15,385 bases of DNA. Source: DATKQI01 sp035532755. Lineage in GTDB: Bacteria > Pseudomonadota > Alphaproteobacteria > Acetobacterales > Acetobacteraceae. How positions within the stretch are numbered: position 1 is the first letter of the stretch; each line of letters opens with the position of its first letter. Both the position numbers and the translations under genes were made by a program. The notes under the pieces were generated by a model that saw only the letters and a program-made list of their open reading frames with translations, made no database searches and was not told the DNA's origin. This document shows, piece by piece, positions 6,740 to 14,198 of this stretch. The stretch lies in contig DATKQI010000130.1 of the NCBI GenBank assembly GCA_035532755.1, positions 1 to 15,385 of the forward strand, in the 5' to 3' direction.

Positions 6740-7722
6740 GACGACCCGCTGCCTGGATCACCCTGTTCGCGGCTGCCGGCCTGCTCGCCCTCGGCCACTC
6801 CGTTGCCGCCCGGGCCGCGGGGCTGACCACGGTGAAGTTCGTCTATGACTGGCCGAACGCGGATTTCGAGATCATGCCGATCGTCGTCGCGCAGCAGCGC
6901 GGCTACTACGCCGCCGCTGGGCTGAAGACAGATGTGGCCTTCCCACCGGATTCGCAGACCACGGCGCGCATCCTCGCCTCCGGCCAGGCGGATATCGGCT
7001 TCGAGGGCACGACCGACATCGTTTTCGCCGCCCAGCAGGGCGTGCCTGTGATTTCCATCGCCGCCTATACCCAGGGGAACGACTGGTGCCTGGTCGGCCG
7101 CCCCGGGGAGGCGATCGACCTGCATCACCTCGCCGGCAAGTCGATCGCGATCTTCACCGATTCCTGGACGAAGGCGATGATGCCCTTCGTGCTGAAGGCG
7201 GGCGGGGTGACGGCGAGCCAGGTGAAGCTGATCATCGCGACCTCCGACGATATCCAGCTGCTGCTGAGCCACAAGATCGACATCGCCACCAACACGTCCA
7301 ACTACGCCATGGCCGAGGTGATGGACGGCGTGCACAAGAAGCCCACGCTGGTCTGCGCGCCGGCCTTCGGGGCGCCGGACGTCCCGGTATGGGCCTATAC
7401 CGCCAGCACCGGCTGGCTTGCCAGGCACGGCGCTGTCGCCAAACGATGGCTCGCAGCCACGCGCAAGGGCATGGCCTGGGCGGCGGCGCATCCGAAACAG
7501 GCCGTCGCGCTGCTGCACAAGGCCTATCCGGACACCGGATCGACCGAATACAGCCTGATCGGCTGGCAGGAGACGATTCCGCTGCTGAAGGGCAAGAACG
7601 GATACCTGAACCAGACGGCCGCGCAATGGACGGCGCTGGCAACCGCGCTCAAGGACACGAAGCAGCTTCCGGCCGTGCTGCCCGCCGACAAGTACTTCAC
7701 CAACGCCTATCTGACGCCCTGA
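6736..7722 (+). CDS. Periplasmic substrate-binding protein, NMT1/THI5-like (NitT/TauT ABC importer)
   Basis: This 328-residue exported protein delivers the ligand to the ATPase and permease encoded just upstream. A signal peptide is evident: MRRP, a hydrophobic core to about 20, and an AARA-type cleavage site near 27/28. The mature part follows the NMT1/THI5 fold: KFVYDWPNADFEIMPIVVAQQRGYYAAAGL, then ILASGQADIGFEGTTDIVFA, then LAGKSIAIFTDSWTKAMMPFVLKAGG. The start at 6736 is fixed by GGAGGA (6725-6730) five bases upstream and by the ATGA overlap with the permease; the frame is open back to 5857 but that is chance. Relatives bind sulfonates, taurine, nitrate or formylaminopyrimidine. No TPP riboswitch or metabolic gene nearby decides between them. 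Confidence 0.88.
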   Translation: MRRPAAWITLFAAAGLLALGHSVAARAAGLTTVKFVYDWPNADFEIMPIVVAQQRGYYAAAGLKTDVAFPPDSQTTARILASGQADIGFEGTTDIVFAAQQGVPVISIAAYTQGNDWCLVGRPGEAIDLHHLAGKSIAIFTDSWTKAMMPFVLKAGGVTASQVKLIIATSDDIQLLLSHKIDIATNTSNYAMAEVMDGVHKKPTLVCAPAFGAPDVPVWAYTASTGWLARHGAVAKRWLAATRKGMAWAAAHPKQAVALLHKAYPDTGSTEYSLIGWQETIPLLKGKNGYLNQTAAQWTALATALKDTKQLPAVLPADKYFTNAYLTP

Positions 7723-7736
7723 CCGCCGATGCCAAC

Positions 7737-7770
7737 CGGGCGGGTGTGAGCATCGCCTTCACCCCGCCCG
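7737..7770 (+). terminator. Terminator-like hairpin after the NitT/TauT operon
   Basis: CGGGCGGGTG (7737-7746) pairs with CACCCCGCCCG (7760-7770) with one bulged C, giving a ten-pair GC-rich stem 14 bases after the stop codon. No real T run follows (only CATCGCGCCTTT), so it may act as a weak intrinsic terminator, a 3'-end stabiliser, or with Rho. Confidence 0.5.
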
Positions 7771-7805
7771 CATCGCGCCTTTCCACGCGCCCACCCACGG
7801 ATACG

Positions 7806-7834
7806 TTGACCGGGCCCCGCCGATAGCATTTACT
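7806..7834 (+). promoter_or_regulatory. Candidate sigma70 promoter of the sugar ABC operon
   Basis: TTGACC (7806-7811, 5 of 6) and TTTACT (7829-7834, 4 of 6) are 17 bases apart. The expected start, near 7841, lies just before the ribosome-binding site of the ATPase gene. This is the best promoter-like pair in the window, and it lies just after the terminator-like hairpin of the previous operon. Confidence 0.55.
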
Positions 7835-7847
7835 CCGACAAAACAAT

Positions 7848-7855
7848 GGGGGAGG
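7848..7855 (+). promoter_or_regulatory. Ribosome-binding site deciding the sugar-ATPase start
   Basis: GGGGGAGG ends directly against the ATG at 7856, too close for that codon to be used efficiently. The in-frame GTG at 7865 is nine bases downstream, a normal spacing, and loses only three residues. Confidence 0.55.
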
Positions 7856-7864
7856 ATGGCGCAC

Positions 7865-8629
7865 GTGGCGCCCTTGCTGGAAGTCCAGGGACTGACCAAG
7901 AGTTTCGGGCCTGTGGAGGTTCTGCGCGGCGTCGATCTGGCGCTCCAGGCCGGCGAGGTGCTGGCCGTGGTCGGCGACAACGGCGCCGGCAAATCGACGC
8001 TCATCAAGCACATCTCCGGCGTATACAAGGCCGATCGTGGCGAAATCCGGGTGGAGGGCAAGCCGATCCACCTCGACAATCCCGGCGATGGGCGCAAGCT
8101 TGGCATCGAAACGGTCTACCAGGATCTCGCCCTGGCCGATGAACTCTCGGTCGGCGCCAACATCTTCCTGGGGCGGGAACCGGTGCGCAAGCTGTTCGGC
8201 CTGCTCACCATCATCGACGATGCGAAGATCAGGACCGAGACCGATGCGCTGCTGGAGCGCATCGAAAGCCGCATCCCGCCGAAAGCCCGCTCGGTCTCGC
8301 GCCTGTCGGGCGGGCAGCGCCAGGCGGTTTCGATCGCCCGCGCGCTGTACTGGAAGGCGAAGGTGGTGATCCTGGACGAGCCGACCGCCGCACTTGCCGT
8401 GATGGAGCGCGAGCACGTGATCGCGCTGGCCCGCCGGCTCGCGGCCGAAGGCGTGGGCGTGATCTATATCGGCCACAACCTGATCGAGATCCTGGAGGTC
8501 GCCGACCGCGTGGCGGTGATGTTCCGGGGCCGCATCGTCCATGTCGCCAGAGCAGAGGAGACGAACCAGCAGGAACTGATCAAATACATGACCGGCTTCA
8601 GCGAACAGAAACCGCCCCAGGCCGCCTGA
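7865..8629 (+). CDS. Sugar ABC transporter ATP-binding protein (FrcA/RbsA-half type)
   Basis: This is the ATPase of a CUT2-class (ribose/xylose/fructose) importer. From the GTG at 7865 it has 254 residues: Walker A GDNGAGKST (37-45), Q-loop Gln86 in ETVYQDLAL, signature LSGGQRQ (147-153), Walker B VVILDEP (167-173) followed by TAALAV, and H-loop His204 in YIGHN. GDNGAGKSTLIK, IETVYQDLALADELSV and FLGRE are characteristic of sugar ATPases. Unlike E. coli RbsA (~500 residues, two fused domains) this has one nucleotide-binding domain, as in the rhizobial fructose protein FrcA, so it presumably works as a homodimer. The alternative start is ATG 7856 (257 residues). The binding-protein gene follows after 31 bases. 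Confidence 0.9.
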   Translation: MAPLLEVQGLTKSFGPVEVLRGVDLALQAGEVLAVVGDNGAGKSTLIKHISGVYKADRGEIRVEGKPIHLDNPGDGRKLGIETVYQDLALADELSVGANIFLGREPVRKLFGLLTIIDDAKIRTETDALLERIESRIPPKARSVSRLSGGQRQAVSIARALYWKAKVVILDEPTAALAVMEREHVIALARRLAAEGVGVIYIGHNLIEILEVADRVAVMFRGRIVHVARAEETNQQELIKYMTGFSEQKPPQAA

Positions 8630-8660
8630 ACGGCACCTGGACAACACGAACGAGGGAACG

Positions 8661-9665
8661 ATGAAGAACCGCCTGTTGCTGACTATGGCCGCAACGGCCG
8701 CCATTGGCGTCGGGTCTGCCGCAGGCGCGGCAAACGCGGCCGATTTTTCGAAAGCGCGCATCCCGGTGATCGTGAAAGCGACCACCTCGCAATACTGGGC
8801 GACCGTGTTCGACGGCGCGCGCGCGGCCGCAAAGGTGCTCGGCGTGAAGATCGAGACGCAGGGCGCACCCGCCGAGACCGACGTGGCCGGCGAGGTCTCC
8901 ATCATGGAGAACGCCATCGCCTCCCATCCCACCGCGATCGTGATCGCCGCGACCAACGCGGTGGCGCTCGCCCAGCCGATCGCCAAGGCGACCGCCGCGG
9001 GCATTCCGGTCATCATGATCGACTCGGCCGCCAACACCACCAAGTTCGTGACCTTCCTCGCCACCAACAACGAGACCGGCGGGCAGAAGGCGGCCGACGA
9101 GATCGCCCGCTGCGTGAAGGCCCGCACCGGCAAGGCCGCAGGCAATGTCGCCTATCTGACCGCGCTTGCCGGCGCCCAGTCGCTCAACGACCGCGACAAG
9201 GGCTTTGTCGAGCAGCTGAAGAAATACCCCGGCCTCAAGATCGTCGATCATCGCGTCGGCAACAACGACGCGAGCAAGGCGCTGTCCGATTCCGAGGACA
9301 TCCTGACCAAGCATCCCAAGCTCGTCGGGATCTTCGCGGACAACGAACTTGAGGGGGACGGCGCGGGTACCGCGTTGTCCGAGAAGAAGCTCGGCGGCAA
9401 GGTCTGCCTCGTCTCGTTCGACACCTCCTCGCAGGAGATCAAGTTCGTTCGCAACGGCGTGATCGACGGGCTGATCGTGCAGAACCCCTACATGATGGGC
9501 TATGCCGGCGTGTGGTATGCGCTCGCCGCCGCGCACGGTGCGGTGTTCCCGAAATTCGTCGATTCCGGGGTGCATGTCGTCACCAAGGCCAATATCGACA
9601 GCCCGGCGATGGCCGGCCTGCTCGACCCGAAGAAGTACAAGCTCACCCCGTTCCTGGGTGACTGA
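8661..9665 (+). CDS. Periplasmic sugar-binding protein (RbsB/FrcB type)
   Basis: This 334-residue exported receptor belongs to the LacI-like periplasmic binding proteins (Peripla_BP_4). A clear signal peptide ends in AGAANA|ADF near residue 26. The mature chain shows the family pattern: IPVIVKATTSQYWATVFDGARAA, the ENAIASHPTAIVIAATNAVAL helix-strand, GIPVIMIDSAAN, LATNNETGG, AYLTALAGAQSLNDRDKGF, LVGIFADNELEGDGAG and LIVQNPYMMGYAG. GAGGGA about 8651-8656 serves the start at 8661. It lies second in the operon, between ATPase and permease. A strong hairpin follows its stop. The ligand is probably a pentose or hexose; the exact sugar cannot be read from sequence. Confidence 0.9.
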   Translation: MKNRLLLTMAATAAIGVGSAAGAANAADFSKARIPVIVKATTSQYWATVFDGARAAAKVLGVKIETQGAPAETDVAGEVSIMENAIASHPTAIVIAATNAVALAQPIAKATAAGIPVIMIDSAANTTKFVTFLATNNETGGQKAADEIARCVKARTGKAAGNVAYLTALAGAQSLNDRDKGFVEQLKKYPGLKIVDHRVGNNDASKALSDSEDILTKHPKLVGIFADNELEGDGAGTALSEKKLGGKVCLVSFDTSSQEIKFVRNGVIDGLIVQNPYMMGYAGVWYALAAAHGAVFPKFVDSGVHVVTKANIDSPAMAGLLDPKKYKLTPFLGD

Positions 9666-9672
9666 TCCGACC

Positions 9673-9698
9673 GCGGCCCGGCCTTCCGGCCGGGCCGC
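9673..9698 (+). terminator. Perfect GC stem-loop between sugar-binding protein and permease genes
   Basis: GCGGCCCGGCC (9673-9683) and GGCCGGGCCGC (9688-9698) are exact 11-bp inverted repeats around a TTCC loop, seven bases after the binding-protein stop. No T run follows, so full termination is unlikely. Such hairpins after binding-protein genes often block 3' exonucleases or attenuate, giving more receptor than permease. Confidence 0.6.
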
Positions 9699-9730
9699 CT
9701 GTCTCCACACGCGAATCTCCGGGTAGGGTG

Positions 9731-10693
9731 ATGAAAGCCTCGCTGACCGACCTGCGCCATCGCCTGCCTGTCGAGACCTATGTCGCCGGCCTGACCGTGC
9801 TGATGTGGATCGTCCTCGCGTTTTCCTCGCCGTATTTCTGGACCGGCGGCAACGTCACCAACATTCTCCGCCAGGTCTCGATCGCCGCCGTCATCGCCTA
9901 CGGGGAGCTGTTCACCGTCATCCTTGCGGGGATCGACCTGTCGGTCGGCTCGGTTGCCGGGCTGTCCGGGATCGTTTTCGCGATGATCCTTTCGGCCGGC
10001 TACCCGATCCTGCTGGCGCTGGTCGCGGGCCTCGCCGTCGGGTTCGTCATCGGTACGGTCAACGCCCTGGCCTCGGACCGGCTGGGCATTCCGCCCTTCA
10101 TCGTCACCCTGGCCGGGCTCCAGGCCTTTCGGGGCCTTGCGCTGCTGATGTCGGGCGGCATGACGATCGCCGGGCTGCCGAATGCCATCGGGACGATCGC
10201 CAATACCACCATCTTCCATATCCCCACGCTGTTCGTGGTGATGGCCGTGATCGGCGTGTGCTCGCACTTCGTGCTGCGCTACACGCGGCTTGGGCGCTAC
10301 ATGTACGCGATCGGCAGCAATGCCGAATCCGCCCGCCGCGTGGGAATCGACGTGACGTTCGTCACCCTCGTCGCCTATTGCGTGTCGGCCGTGTTCGCCG
10401 CGGTCGGCGGGATGCTGCTGGTCGCCCGGCTGTCCATGGGCACGCCGACCGCGGCCACCGGCTATGAGCTGCAGGCCATCGCCGCCGCCGTGGTCGGCGG
10501 GGCGAGCCTGTTCGGCGGGCGCGGCACGATCATCGGCTGCTTCATCGGCGCGCTGCTGTTCACCACCATCGGCAACGGCGCCAACCTGCTGGGCGTGGAC
10601 CCGTTCTGGGAAATGGTGATCGAGGGCCTGCTGATCGCGGCCGTGGTCTATCTCGACAACATCCAGAAACGCCGCCAGGCAGGGATCGCCTGA
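9731..10693 (+). CDS. Sugar ABC transporter permease (RbsC/FrcC type)
   Basis: This is the inner-membrane channel of the CUT2 importer encoded with the two preceding genes. The 320-residue chain has about eight to ten hydrophobic segments and the family landmarks YGELFTVILAGIDLSVGSVAGLSG, LGIPPFIVTLAGLQAFRGLALL, the cytoplasmic loop TRLGRYMYAIGSNAESARRVGID that contacts the ATPase, and ELQAIAAAVVGGASLFGGRGTIIG near the C-terminus. ATG 9731 is preferred; GTG 9728 directly precedes it and GGGTAGGG (9721-9728) lies close upstream. The gene ends 18 bases before the convergent DMT transporter gene, and I see no terminator between them. Confidence 0.92.
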   Translation: MKASLTDLRHRLPVETYVAGLTVLMWIVLAFSSPYFWTGGNVTNILRQVSIAAVIAYGELFTVILAGIDLSVGSVAGLSGIVFAMILSAGYPILLALVAGLAVGFVIGTVNALASDRLGIPPFIVTLAGLQAFRGLALLMSGGMTIAGLPNAIGTIANTTIFHIPTLFVVMAVIGVCSHFVLRYTRLGRYMYAIGSNAESARRVGIDVTFVTLVAYCVSAVFAAVGGMLLVARLSMGTPTAATGYELQAIAAAVVGGASLFGGRGTIIGCFIGALLFTTIGNGANLLGVDPFWEMVIEGLLIAAVVYLDNIQKRRQAGIA

Positions 10694-10711
10694 AGGGCCG
10701 GCAGTGTCTGC

Positions 10712-11617
10712 TCAGCCACCGGCGATGACGAGCAGGACGCCGGCGATGACAAGGATCAGGCCGGCAACATCCGTCCGCTGGAGCCGCTCCTTCAGGTAGA
10801 AGCGGCTGAACACCAGCGTGAACACCACTTCCACCTGCCCGACGGCGCGCACCAGGACCACGGGGGCGAGGGTGAAGGCGGTGAACCAGCAGGCCGATCC
10901 GCAGGCCGATGTCAGGCCCACCCAGGCCGAGCGGCGCCACGTGGTGAAGGCCGCGCGGAACTGGGATGGATCGTGCCAGCCGAGCCAACTGCCCTGGATC
11001 AGCGTCTGGATGACGTTCGTCACCACCAGGGTGAACAGCGCCTTCAGCACGAGGTTGCCGGAGGGCAGCGCCTGCGTGGCCGCCTTGATGAAGATGGCGG
11101 TCAGCGCGAAGGCCAACCCAGCCCCCAGGCCGCACAGGGCGGCGGGCTGGACACTGGCGGCCAGCACTTCCCGCAGGCGCATCCCGCGCCCCGCGAACGA
11201 AAGGCTGAGCACGCCTGCCACGCCGATGCCCAGGCCGACCCAGGCGAGCGGATGCAGGCTGAGGCCGAGCACGATCCATACAATCAGCGCGAGCTGCAGC
11301 GCCTCGGTCTTGGCATACGCGGTGCCGACCACGAAGTTGCGATGGCCGAATGCCATGATCAGCAGCACGGTGCCGAAGATCTGCAGCACCCCGGCGGTGG
11401 CGCTGGCCGCGAAGAACCGAAGGCCGGGATGCGGCAGGCCGTTGCCGGTGACGAACAGCGCGACGAGCAGGAAAACCACCCCAACCGGCACGCCATACAG
11501 GTAGCGCACGAAGCCGGCGGCATTGGCCGTCAACGCCGCGCGCAGCTTCTGCTGCAATGCGGTGCGCCAGGTCTGGAACAGCGCGGCCGCCAGCGTGACC
11601 CCGATCCACCACGCCAT
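10712..11617 (-). CDS. EamA/DMT-superfamily membrane transporter
   Basis: This 301-residue integral membrane protein has about ten hydrophobic helices arranged as two EamA-like halves. Recognisable stretches are QLALIVWIVLGLSLHPLAWVGLGIGVAGVLSLSF closing the first half and ACWFTAFTLAPVVLVRAVGQVEVVFTLVFSRFYLKERL closing the second, the latter being the classic drug/metabolite transporter C-terminal pattern. The start at 11617 (MAWWIGV) is preferred because GAGGGG lies seven bases upstream; the frame is open 22 codons further but those residues are polar and unlike the family. It is divergent from the dehydratase gene and convergent with the sugar permease. The substrate (metabolite efflux, amino acid or drug) cannot be told. 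Confidence 0.85.
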   Translation of the reverse strand: MAWWIGVTLAAALFQTWRTALQQKLRAALTANAAGFVRYLYGVPVGVVFLLVALFVTGNGLPHPGLRFFAASATAGVLQIFGTVLLIMAFGHRNFVVGTAYAKTEALQLALIVWIVLGLSLHPLAWVGLGIGVAGVLSLSFAGRGMRLREVLAASVQPAALCGLGAGLAFALTAIFIKAATQALPSGNLVLKALFTLVVTNVIQTLIQGSWLGWHDPSQFRAAFTTWRRSAWVGLTSACGSACWFTAFTLAPVVLVRAVGQVEVVFTLVFSRFYLKERLQRTDVAGLILVIAGVLLVIAGG

Positions 11618-11652
11618 GAAGCTGCCCCTCGCCCTTCGAATCCACGGCCGCG

Positions 11653-11680
11653 AGCGTAGGGATGGGCCGCCTTGCGTCAA
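11653..11680 (-). promoter_or_regulatory. Candidate promoter of the DMT transporter gene
   Basis: On the minus strand TTGACG (11680-11675, 5 of 6 consensus) and TACGCT (11658-11653, 3 of 6) are 16 bases apart. The implied start, near 11646, leaves a leader of about 30 bases containing the ribosome-binding site. Prediction only. Confidence 0.4.
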
Positions 11681-11713
11681 CACGCCTTGCCCGCGGAGCA
11701 GGATCGCGGCAAT

Positions 11714-11724
11714 TTGTCAGACAA
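11714..11724 (+). promoter_or_regulatory. Palindrome matching the FadR/FCD-type GntR operator pattern
   Basis: TTGTCAGACAA has perfect 5-bp arms around a central A and fits the FadR-subfamily consensus T-N-GT-NNN-AC-N-A exactly. It lies two bases before the AAGGAG ribosome-binding site (11727-11732) of the sugar-acid dehydratase gene and in the divergent region shared with the DMT transporter. FCD-domain GntR regulators commonly control sugar-acid catabolism. No such regulator is encoded in the window. Confidence 0.5.
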
Positions 11725-11740
11725 GCAAGGAGACCGCCCG

Positions 11741-13465
11741 ATGACCCGAAAGAAGCCCGAGGAACTGCGCAGCCATCGCTGGTATGGCGCGACCGATCTG
11801 CGCAGCTTCGGCCACCGCAGCCGCACGAAGCAGATGGGCTATGCGGCGGCCGACTGGGCGGGCAAGCCGGTCATCGGCATCCTCAACACCTGGTCGGACC
11901 TCAACCCCTGCCACCAGCATTTCCGCATCCGTGCGGAGGAGGTGAAGCGCGGGGTATGGCAGGCGGGCGGCTTCCCGGTGGAGATCCCGGCGATGGCGCT
12001 GCCCGAGAACTTCATGAAGCCGACCACCATGCTCTATCGCAACCTGCTGGCGATGGAGGTGGAGGAGATCGCGCGCAGCCAGCCGCTGGACGGGCTCGTG
12101 CTGATGGGTGGCTGCGACAAGACGACGCCGGCGATGGTGATGGGCGCGCTGTCGGTCGATCTGCCGTGCATCTACCTTCCCGCGGGGCCGATGCTGCGCG
12201 GCTACTGGAACGGCCACACGCTGGGCTCCGGCAGCGACACCTGGAAGTTCTGGGACGAGCTGCGCGCCGGCACCATCACCGAACAGGACTGGCAGGGCGT
12301 GGAGGACGGCATCGCCCGCTCCTGGGGCACCTGCATGACGATGGGCACGGCCAGCACGATGACCTCGGCGACCGAGGCGCTGGGCCTCGCGCTGCCCGGC
12401 AGCTCCTCCATTCCCGCGCCCGATTCGAACCATGCGCGCATGGCCACCGCCTGCGGGCGGCGGATCGTGGAGATGGTCTGGGAGGATCTGCGCCCCCGCA
12501 GGATGCTGACCGCCGGCAGCTTCGACAACGCGGTGCGCGTGGCGCTCGCGCTCGGCGGCTCCACCAACGCGATCATCCACCTGATCGCGATGGCGCGGCG
12601 GGCGGGCATCGGGCTTGATCTCGACAGGTTCGACGCGCTGTCCCGCACCACCCCGCTGCTGGTGAACATCCGCCCGTCCGGCAAGTTCCTGATGGAGGAT
12701 TTCTATTACGCGGGCGGGCTGCGCGCACTGATGAACCGCATGGGCGAGCTGCTGGACCTGTCCGCCGCCTCCGTGGCCGGCATCACCGTCGGCGAGGCCG
12801 TGAAGGGCGCGAAGGTGCTGAACGAGGAGGTGATCCTGCCGCGCGAATCGCCGATGAAGGCGGAGGGCGGGCTGTCGGTGCTGCGCGGCAACCTCTGCCC
12901 CGACGGCGCGGTGATCAAGCATGGCGCGGCGGACCCGCGGCTGCTGAAGCACACCGGCCCGGCGGTCGTGTTCAAGGACTACAACGAGATGTCGAGCCGC
13001 ATCGACGATCCGGCGCTGGAGGTCACGCCCGACAGCGTGCTCGTGCTGCAAGGCGCGGGGCCGATCGGCGCGCCGGGGATGCCGGAATGGGGCATGCTGC
13101 CAATCCCGAAGAAGATCCTGAAGCAGGGCGTGCGCGACATGGTGCGCCTGTCGGACGCGCGCATGTCCGGCACCAGCTACGGCACCTGCGTGCTGCATAT
13201 CGCGCCGGAAAGCGCGGTGGGCGGGCCGTTGGCGTTTGTGCGCAATGGCGACCCGATCACGCTCGACGTTGCCGCCCGCACGCTGACGCTGGAGGTGCCG
13301 GAGGCCGAACTGGCCACCCGGCGGGCCGCCTGGCAGGCACCGGAGCCGCATTACGTGCGCGGATTCGGCCTGCTGCATACGCGGGAGGTACGGCAGGCGA
13401 ACGAGGGCTGCGATTATGCGATACTGGAGGGCACGGCACGCACGCCGGAACCCGAGATCCATTGA
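11741..13465 (+). CDS. IlvD/Edd-family sugar-acid dehydratase, probably L-arabinonate dehydratase
   Basis: This 574-residue cytoplasmic enzyme belongs to the [2Fe-2S] dehydratases that convert aldonic acids to 2-keto-3-deoxy acids in the non-phosphorylative pentose routes. The N-terminus SHRWYGATDLRSFGHRSRTKQMGY and GPMLRGYWNGHTLGSGSDTWKFWDELRAG are those of L-arabinonate/xylonate dehydratases rather than IlvD or Edd. Expected ligands are present: Cys57 (NPCHQHF), Cys125 (GGCDKTTP) and Cys198 (WGTCMTMG) for the cluster, Lys127 as the likely carbamylated Mg ligand, and Ser476 in MSGTSYG as the likely catalytic base. AAGGAG lies eight bases before ATG 11741. L-arabinonate is the best substrate guess; D-xylonate, D-fuconate and galactonate are not excluded. 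The SIMPL gene follows after 10 bases. Confidence 0.88.
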   Translation: MTRKKPEELRSHRWYGATDLRSFGHRSRTKQMGYAAADWAGKPVIGILNTWSDLNPCHQHFRIRAEEVKRGVWQAGGFPVEIPAMALPENFMKPTTMLYRNLLAMEVEEIARSQPLDGLVLMGGCDKTTPAMVMGALSVDLPCIYLPAGPMLRGYWNGHTLGSGSDTWKFWDELRAGTITEQDWQGVEDGIARSWGTCMTMGTASTMTSATEALGLALPGSSSIPAPDSNHARMATACGRRIVEMVWEDLRPRRMLTAGSFDNAVRVALALGGSTNAIIHLIAMARRAGIGLDLDRFDALSRTTPLLVNIRPSGKFLMEDFYYAGGLRALMNRMGELLDLSAASVAGITVGEAVKGAKVLNEEVILPRESPMKAEGGLSVLRGNLCPDGAVIKHGAADPRLLKHTGPAVVFKDYNEMSSRIDDPALEVTPDSVLVLQGAGPIGAPGMPEWGMLPIPKKILKQGVRDMVRLSDARMSGTSYGTCVLHIAPESAVGGPLAFVRNGDPITLDVAARTLTLEVPEAELATRRAAWQAPEPHYVRGFGLLHTREVRQANEGCDYAILEGTARTPEPEIH

Positions 13466-13475
13466 CGGAGCCCCG

Positions 13476-14165
13476 ATGACCCATGGCATGACCCGCGCGC
13501 TGGCCCGATCCGGCTGCGCCACCGCCCTCGTCGCGCTGCTGCTGGCGGCAGTGCCCGCCCGGGCCGACACGCTGCTGCGCCTGTCCGACACCGGAGAGGT
13601 GAGCGTGAAGCCGGACACGCTGGTCGGCACGCTGCGCGCCGAACTGCGCGCCGCCACCGCCGCTGCCGCGCAGCAGAAGGTGAACGCGCTGATCGCCGAG
13701 GCGCTCGCGCAGGCGAAGAAACAGCCCGGCATCACGAGCGAAACCGGCAACTACTACGTCTTCCATCTGGTGAAGCCGAAGGACGAGTGGCAGGCGAGCC
13801 AGACGATCACGCTGCGCGGCCAGGACGGGCCGGCGCTGCTGCGGCTGGTCGGCACGCTGCAGCACGAGGGTCTTGCGATGAGCGGGCTCGATTGGCAGCT
13901 CTCGCCGAAGCTCGCACGCACGACGCATCATGCGGCGGTGGCGGCGGCGGTGAAACAGCTCCGCGCGAAGGTGGATCAGGCGGCCGCCTTACTCGGCCTG
14001 AAATTCGCGACCTTCAAGGAGGTGGACCTCAGCCCCTCGCCGAATCACGTGCCGATGCCGGTGATGCGGATGATGGCGGCGGCCCCGGCGGCAACCCCGC
14101 CCAGCGCGGTGCAGGGCAGCATGACGATCAGCGCGACGGTGCAGGCGGTCGCCGTGCTGAAGTAG
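13476..14165 (+). CDS. SIMPL-domain (DUF541) periplasmic protein
   Basis: This 229-residue exported protein belongs to the SIMPL/DUF541 (YggE/BP26-like) family, for which oligomeric periplasmic proteins of uncertain role, linked in places to oxidative stress, are known. A signal peptide ends at PARA|DT near residue 30. The mature part starts TLLRLSDTGEVSVKPDTLVGTL, the conserved beta-strand start of the domain, then a helix rich in Ala/Gln (AAAAQQKVNALIAEALAQAK), GITSETGNYYVFHLV, and a C-terminal Met/Pro-rich stretch (VPMPVMRMMAAAPAA) before the last strand. GGAG (13467-13470) is five bases from ATG 13476; a second ATG at 13488 is possible. Only 10 bases separate it from the dehydratase, so co-transcription is likely, though a functional link is not obvious. 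Confidence 0.85.
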   Translation: MTHGMTRALARSGCATALVALLLAAVPARADTLLRLSDTGEVSVKPDTLVGTLRAELRAATAAAAQQKVNALIAEALAQAKKQPGITSETGNYYVFHLVKPKDEWQASQTITLRGQDGPALLRLVGTLQHEGLAMSGLDWQLSPKLARTTHHAAVAAAVKQLRAKVDQAAALLGLKFATFKEVDLSPSPNHVPMPVMRMMAAAPAATPPSAVQGSMTISATVQAVAVLK

Positions 14166-14198
14166 CGCCGCACCTGCCACATCGGATAGGTTTGCGCG

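Noticed and set aside
10694..10711. Bidirectional terminator between the convergent permease and DMT genes
   Set aside because: Only short GCCGG/CCGGC matches with a long loop and no T run are present; not enough to call.
11717..13750. Long minus-strand open frame (677 codons) opposite the dehydratase
   Set aside because: Same GC-rich shadow effect: antisense to a gene with intact catalytic motifs, and its translation shows only His/Arg/Gly-rich composition.
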